NCBI GenBank assembly: GCA_051005375.1
Contig: JBPCJK010000087.1
Span: forward strand, 1 to 9,385
Length of the DNA: 9,385 nt
DNA from: JADDRA01 sp051005375
GTDB taxonomy: Bacteria; Actinomycetota; Acidimicrobiia; Acidimicrobiales; CADCSY01
Direction: 5' to 3'
Shown: positions 6,338 to 9,385 of the stretch, one piece after another
How the letters are laid out: every line of letters begins with the position of its first letter
How positions within the stretch are numbered: position 1 is the first letter of the stretch
Program-made: the position numbers and the translations under genes
Notes under the pieces: generated by a model
Database searches by the model: none
What the model saw: the letters and a program-made list of their open reading frames with translations, nothing else
Told to the model about the DNA's origin: nothing

Positions 6338-6852
6338 GGCGGTGGCGCCGGTTGTGGGGTCAGGCGAGCGGCGATGGTCACCAGCTCCCGGCCCGGCGGC
6401 CCCATCTGGCGGTGCAGAAGGTGCTCGAGCATGGCGATGGCGCGAGCCTGTTGCGGGACCAGGCCGCGGTGCACCAGGTAGCCCGCCATGGCTCCCTGCA
6501 CGCAGTCGCCCACCTCGTCCTGGTGCACGAGCAGGCGTTCGCCGGCAGCCAGCCGGACCGTCAGGTCGCGGTAGAGGTCGGCCAGCACCCGTGCCGGCTC
6601 CTCGCCACCGCCCAGCGGGACATGGCGCCACGACAGGTCGGCCTCTTCGTAGACGTGAAGGTTGTAGGGGGATGCCAGCATGCTCACCACGCAAGTGAAG
6701 CCCTGGGCCTTGACCCACACGATCTCCTCTTGACGCCGCACCCGCCGGTGGCTTCTCCCGTACCCGCCCAGCCGCTCGGAGACGGCCAGGTGGTCCCTGA
6801 TCACCCAGGCGAAGTTGCGGGGAGGTATGCCTTGGGCCCACTTTCCCTTCAC
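6334..6852 (-). CDS. Dual-specificity-phosphatase-like protein with degenerate active site
   Basis: 172 residues from a GTG at 6852, five bases after the folP stop; its TGA overlaps the folB ATG. The pattern follows bacterial dual-specificity phosphatases: NFAWVIRDHLAVSERLGG (13-30), a helix ending WVKAQGFTCVVSML (46-59), WRHVPL (75-80), then LLVHQDEVGDCVQGAMAGYL (107-126) and VHRGLVPQQA (127-136). Where active enzymes have HCxxGxxR, this protein has His110, then Gln111 for the nucleophilic Cys and Cys117 for the Arg, with unchanged spacing to the following helix. The general-acid Asp expected after HVPL is Gly. Catalysis by the classical mechanism therefore looks impossible, so it may bind a phosphate ligand or a partner protein. 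Its place between folP and folB suggests a folate-related role, but this is inference. No signal peptide or membrane segment. The C-terminus is Pro-rich. Confidence 0.75.
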   Translation of the reverse strand: MKGKWAQGIPPRNFAWVIRDHLAVSERLGGYGRSHRRVRRQEEIVWVKAQGFTCVVSMLASPYNLHVYEEADLSWRHVPLGGGEEPARVLADLYRDLTVRLAAGERLLVHQDEVGDCVQGAMAGYLVHRGLVPQQARAIAMLEHLLHRQMGPPGRELVTIAARLTPQPAPPP

Positions 6853-6857
6853 TGGGG

Positions 6858-7634
6858 TCAGGCCGGGATCGCTGAGGGCCGGCCCACCAGGCGCATGGCT
6901 GCGACGGTGGCGCCGACGTCGTGCACCCGGACCATCGCCGCGCCCTGGAGGCTGGCCCACACCGACCCTGCCAGCGACCCCTCGAGGCGGTCGTCGGTGG
7001 GTGCGCCACCGAGCAGTGCCCCGAGGAACCTCTTGCGGCTGAGCCCGATCACCACTGGGAACCCGGTGTGGACCAGACGGCCGAGATGGCGGAGGACCAG
7101 GAGGTTGTGGACTTGGGTCTTGCCGAACCCGATGCCGGGGTCGATCCACACCTCGGCCACCCCCACGGACCGAGCCCGCTCGGCCCGATCGGTCAGGAAG
7201 CGCTCGACCTCGGTCACCACGTCGTGGTAACGGGGGTCGTGCTGCATGGTGGGGGGCTGACCCCGCATGTGCAGGGCCACCCAGCCGACGCCCCCCGCGG
7301 CGGCCACTGGCCACAGCGAGGCCGAGACGTCATTGATGAGGGTGGCTCCCGCCCCCAGGGCAGCCTCGGCCACCTCCGCTTTGCGGGTGTCGATGGAAAC
7401 GCGGACGTGGCCGGCCAGGGCGGCGATCACCGGCAGGACCCGTCGGCGCTCTTCGGCCTCATCGACCGGTGTGGCACCAGGACGGGTCGACTCCCCACCC
7501 ACGTCGACCACATCGGCCCCTTCAGCCACCATCTCCAAGCCCCTGATCACCGCCTGCTCGGGATCCGTCCATCGCCCGCCATCGGAGAACGAGTCAGGCG
7601 TCACGTTCAAGACGCCCATGACCAGGGTTCCCAC
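6858..7634 (-). CDS. folP: Dihydropteroate synthase
   Basis: Condenses 6-hydroxymethyl-dihydropterin pyrophosphate with p-aminobenzoate to dihydropteroate; the sulfonamide target. TIM barrel, 258 residues from the GTG at 7634. Seen: signature 1 VMGVLNVTPDSFSDGG (5-20), signature 2 VVDVGGESTRPGA (42-54), VSIDTRKAEVAEAAL (79-93), LINDVSA (99-105), WIDPGIGFGKTQVHN (163-177), VVIGLSRKRFLG (194-205) and VRVHDVGAT (235-243). The GTG follows a strong AGAAGGAG, though 13 bases away, which is long. A GTG at 7661 adds nine residues but lies upstream of that site. An ATG at 7619 would begin at MGVLNVTPDSF, too close to the first barrel strand. Separated from folE by about 65 bp and from the next gene by 5 bp. 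Confidence 0.94.
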   Translation of the reverse strand: MGTLVMGVLNVTPDSFSDGGRWTDPEQAVIRGLEMVAEGADVVDVGGESTRPGATPVDEAEERRRVLPVIAALAGHVRVSIDTRKAEVAEAALGAGATLINDVSASLWPVAAAGGVGWVALHMRGQPPTMQHDPRYHDVVTEVERFLTDRAERARSVGVAEVWIDPGIGFGKTQVHNLLVLRHLGRLVHTGFPVVIGLSRKRFLGALLGGAPTDDRLEGSLAGSVWASLQGAAMVRVHDVGATVAAMRLVGRPSAIPA

Positions 7635-7647
7635 GAAAGCGAACGTA

Positions 7648-7655
7648 CTCCTTCT
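7648..7655 (-). promoter_or_regulatory. Shine-Dalgarno sequence upstream of folP
   Basis: AGAAGGAG on the minus strand, 13 bases before the GTG at 7634. It favours that start over the GTG at 7661, which lies upstream of it. The rest of the folE-folP spacer (7656-7699) has only a 4-bp GC hairpin and no clear promoter. Confidence 0.5.
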
Positions 7656-7699
7656 GGACACGATCCTGATGCCGGGAGGGAGCGGCCCGGAAGGGCGGT

Positions 7700-8227
7700 T
7701 CAGCGGCGAATGATGAAGGCCATGGCTTCGGCCCGGGTGGCGGGGTTGTCGCGGAAGAGCCCCCGAACCGCCGAGGTGACGGTGGTGGCCCCGGGCTTGC
7801 GCACACCCCGCATCGACATGCACTGGTGCTCGGCCTCGATGACGACCAGGACGCCGCGCGGCTTCAGCACCCGCTCCAGGGTGTCGGCGATCTGGGTGGT
7901 GAGGCGCTCTTGCACCTGGGGCCGCCGAGCGAAGCCGTCGACCAACCGGGCCAGCTTGGAGAGGCCCGTGATGCGGCCGTCGTCGCTCGGGATGTAGGCG
8001 ACGTGGGCCTTGCCCACGAAAGGGGCGAGGTGGTGCTCGCACATCGAAACCAGGTCGATGTCGCGCACCATCACCATCTCGTCGTGGTCGGCGGCGAAGG
8101 TGACGCCAAGGTGCACCCCCGGGTCGTCGGTCAGGCCGGCGAAGATCTCGGCGTACATGTCGGCCACCCGGGCCGGGGTCCGTTCGAGGCCGTCGCGGTC
8201 GGGGTCCTCTCCGATGGCCAGGAGCAA
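7700..8227 (-). CDS. folE: GTP cyclohydrolase I (true start uncertain, upstream of 8227)
   Basis: Opens and rearranges GTP to 7,8-dihydroneopterin triphosphate, the entry step of folate synthesis. Seen, counting from the TTG at 8227: AIGEDPDRDGLERTPARVA (4-22), zinc-binding CEHH (63-66), HVAYIPSDDGRITGLSKLAR (75-94), RRPQVQERLT (101-110), EAEHQCMSMRGVRKPGA (131-147) with the third zinc ligand Cys136, and TSAVRGLFRDN (151-161). The zinc ligands Cys63, His66 and Cys136 are all present. The frame stays open upstream and encodes more family-like sequence, VDRARIEKAVREL, immediately before 8227, so the given start is a minimum. Continuing to 8308 adds 27 residues and gives about 203 with an initiator, close to the 202 of the Mycobacterium enzyme. 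No ATG, GTG or TTG exists in that stretch. The TTG at 8227 is the only standard start in frame. Confidence 0.9.
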   Translation of the reverse strand: MLLAIGEDPDRDGLERTPARVADMYAEIFAGLTDDPGVHLGVTFAADHDEMVMVRDIDLVSMCEHHLAPFVGKAHVAYIPSDDGRITGLSKLARLVDGFARRPQVQERLTTQIADTLERVLKPRGVLVVIEAEHQCMSMRGVRKPGATTVTSAVRGLFRDNPATRAEAMAFIIRR

Positions 8228-8307
8228 CTCCCGGACGGCCTTCTCGATCCGTGCCCGATCGACGGGTGGCGCAGGATCCGTTTGGTCGCCTCCGTTCGCT
8301 GTCGCTG

Positions 8308-8320
8308 CCCTCCTCCTCCT
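8308..8320 (-). promoter_or_regulatory. Extended Shine-Dalgarno between ftsH and folE
   Basis: AGGAGGAGGAGGG on the minus strand, beginning within the ftsH TAG stop codon. It is an almost ideal anti-16S match and must be meant for folE, whose conserved reading frame starts just after it. However, no ATG, GTG or TTG follows at any usable distance in any frame. Confidence 0.6.
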
Positions 8321-9385
8321 AGGTCGCAGTTTCGGAGTCGCGGACGCCGGCCGTCCCCGAGGGGACGGTCCCGTTCCCGTTGCTGGACCACACCGGCAGG
8401 TCTCCGAAGATCTCCAGCAGCTCAGGGGTGTCGACCGTCTCGCGCTCGACCAGGATGTCGGCCAGGCGGTCGAGGGTCGCTCGGTGCTGGCGGAGGATCT
8501 CGGCGGCCTCGTCGTGGGCGTGCTCGATCAGACGTCGAACCTCGGCGTCGACCTTGGCCGCCACCTCGTCGGAGTAGTCGCGGCGGTGCCCCATGTCACG
8601 CCCGAGGAAGGGCTCTCCGTCCTTCTGGCCCAACTGCTGGGGGCCGAGGGCATCGGTCATCCCGAACTCGGTGACCATGGCCCGGGCCACCTGGGTGGCC
8701 CGTTCGATGTCGTTCTGGGCGCCTGTCGTGGGGTCGCCGAAGACCAGCTCCTCGGCGGTTCGACCCCCGAGCAGCATGGCCAGCTCGTCACAGAGCTGCG
8801 ACCGGGTCTGCATCAGCCGGTCCTCGGTAGGCAGGGCCAGCGTCCAGCCGAGGGCCCGGCCTCTGGCCACGATCGACACCTTGTGGATCGGATCGGTGTT
8901 GGGCAGCACGTGGCCGACCAGAGCGTGGCCACCTTCGTGGTAGGCGATGACGCGCTTGTCCTTCTCCGACATCACCCGGCTCTTGCGCTCAGGACCGGCG
9001 ATGACGCGGTCGATCGACTCCTCCATGGCGGCCATGCCCACGGTGTCGGCGCCCCGGCGGGCCGTCAGCAGGGCGGCCTCGTTCATGAGGTTGCCCAGGT
9101 CGGCGCCGGTGAAGCCAGGTGTGCGCCGGGCCAGGACGCCGAGGTCGATGTCGCTGCCGAGCGGCTTGCCCTTGGCGTGGACGTTGAGGATGGCCTTGCG
9201 TCCCTCGAGGTCGGGACGGTCGACGACGATCTGGCGGTCGAAGCGACCGGGACGGAGTAGGGCCGGGTCGAGGATGTCGGGACGGTTGGTGGCAGCGATG
9301 AGGATGACGCCGGTGTTGAGATCAAAGCCGTCCATCTCCACCAGAAGCTGGTTGAGGGTCTGCTCCCGCTCGTCGTGGCCGCCGC
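8319..9385 (-). CDS. ftsH: ATP-dependent zinc metalloprotease FtsH (5' end outside window)
   Basis: Membrane-anchored AAA+ protease that degrades misfolded and regulatory proteins. About 354 C-terminal residues are present. The N-terminal membrane segments, Walker A and Walker B lie beyond base 9385. Seen: GGHDEREQTLNQLLVEMDGF (just after Walker B, at the window edge); the second region of homology, ATNRPDILDPALLRPGRFDR, with its arginine fingers; LARRTPGFTGADLGNLMNEA; the zinc site HEGGH at about 8926-8940; GGRTAEELVFGDPTTGAQND, whose Asp is the third zinc ligand; and a C-terminal helical region. HEGGH in place of the commoner HEAGH still satisfies HExxH. The tail, WSSNGNGTVPSG onward, is polar and unstructured-looking. 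The TAG stop overlaps the folE Shine-Dalgarno sequence. FtsH next to folE is the usual actinobacterial arrangement. Confidence 0.95.
   Translation of the reverse strand, partial: GGHDEREQTLNQLLVEMDGFDLNTGVILIAATNRPDILDPALLRPGRFDRQIVVDRPDLEGRKAILNVHAKGKPLGSDIDLGVLARRTPGFTGADLGNLMNEAALLTARRGADTVGMAAMEESIDRVIAGPERKSRVMSEKDKRVIAYHEGGHALVGHVLPNTDPIHKVSIVARGRALGWTLALPTEDRLMQTRSQLCDELAMLLGGRTAEELVFGDPTTGAQNDIERATQVARAMVTEFGMTDALGPQQLGQKDGEPFLGRDMGHRRDYSDEVAAKVDAEVRRLIEHAHDEAAEILRQHRATLDRLADILVERETVDTPELLEIFGDLPVWSSNGNGTVPSGTAGVRDSETAT

Noticed and set aside
7685..7696. GCCC-GGAA-GGGC inverted repeat in the folE-folP spacer as a terminator
   Set aside because: The stem is only 4 bp, no T-tract follows on either strand, and the downstream genes appear to belong to the same operon.

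Overview
The window looks like chromosome of a high-GC actinobacterium. Every gene is on the minus strand, so transcription runs from high to low coordinates. The order ftsH - folE - folP - (unknown) - folB - folK - panC - panD - nadB - nadC - coaX - lysS is the folate/pantothenate/lysS neighbourhood familiar from Actinobacteria. Having nadB and nadC between panD and coaX, a phosphatase-like gene between folP and folB, and no extra genes between folK and panC makes me suspect a deep lineage such as Acidimicrobiia. That placement is an inference; no rRNA or other marker is present.

Region by region, in transcription order: 9385-8319 is the C-terminal part of the membrane protease FtsH (5' end outside the window). 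8308-5460 is the folate block: folE (GTP cyclohydrolase I), folP (dihydropteroate synthase), a protein with a dual-specificity-phosphatase fold whose catalytic residues are all replaced, folB (dihydroneopterin aldolase) and folK (HPPK). 5405-4133 holds panC and panD (pantothenate synthesis). 4136-1594 holds nadB and nadC (NAD synthesis from aspartate). 1594-812 is coaX (type III pantothenate kinase). 815-1 is the N-terminal half of lysS.

Together the block makes three cofactors: tetrahydrofolate, coenzyme A (PanD beta-alanine, PanC pantothenate, CoaX phosphopantothenate) and NAD. PanD and NadB both draw on L-aspartate and are adjacent and translationally coupled. The genes are packed tightly: most junctions are 4-base NTGA stop/start overlaps (ATGA, TTGA, GTGA) or a TGATG, as expected of one coupled transcript. 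The larger gaps are before panC (54 bp, with a good ribosome binding site), before folP (about 65 bp) and between ftsH and folE.

Three things stand out. (1) The panC/panD junction has been duplicated: a 31-bp direct repeat with a 77-bp period carries the same ATGA overlap twice. The inserted DNA thereby forms a 26-codon mini-ORF that overlaps panC upstream and panD downstream by ATGA. (2) The gene between folP and folB is a phosphatase-like protein lacking the catalytic Cys, Arg and Asp. (3) folE has a very strong Shine-Dalgarno sequence overlapping the ftsH stop codon, but no ATG, GTG or TTG where the conserved N-terminus needs one. No rRNA, tRNA, CRISPR, transposon or phage gene was seen.
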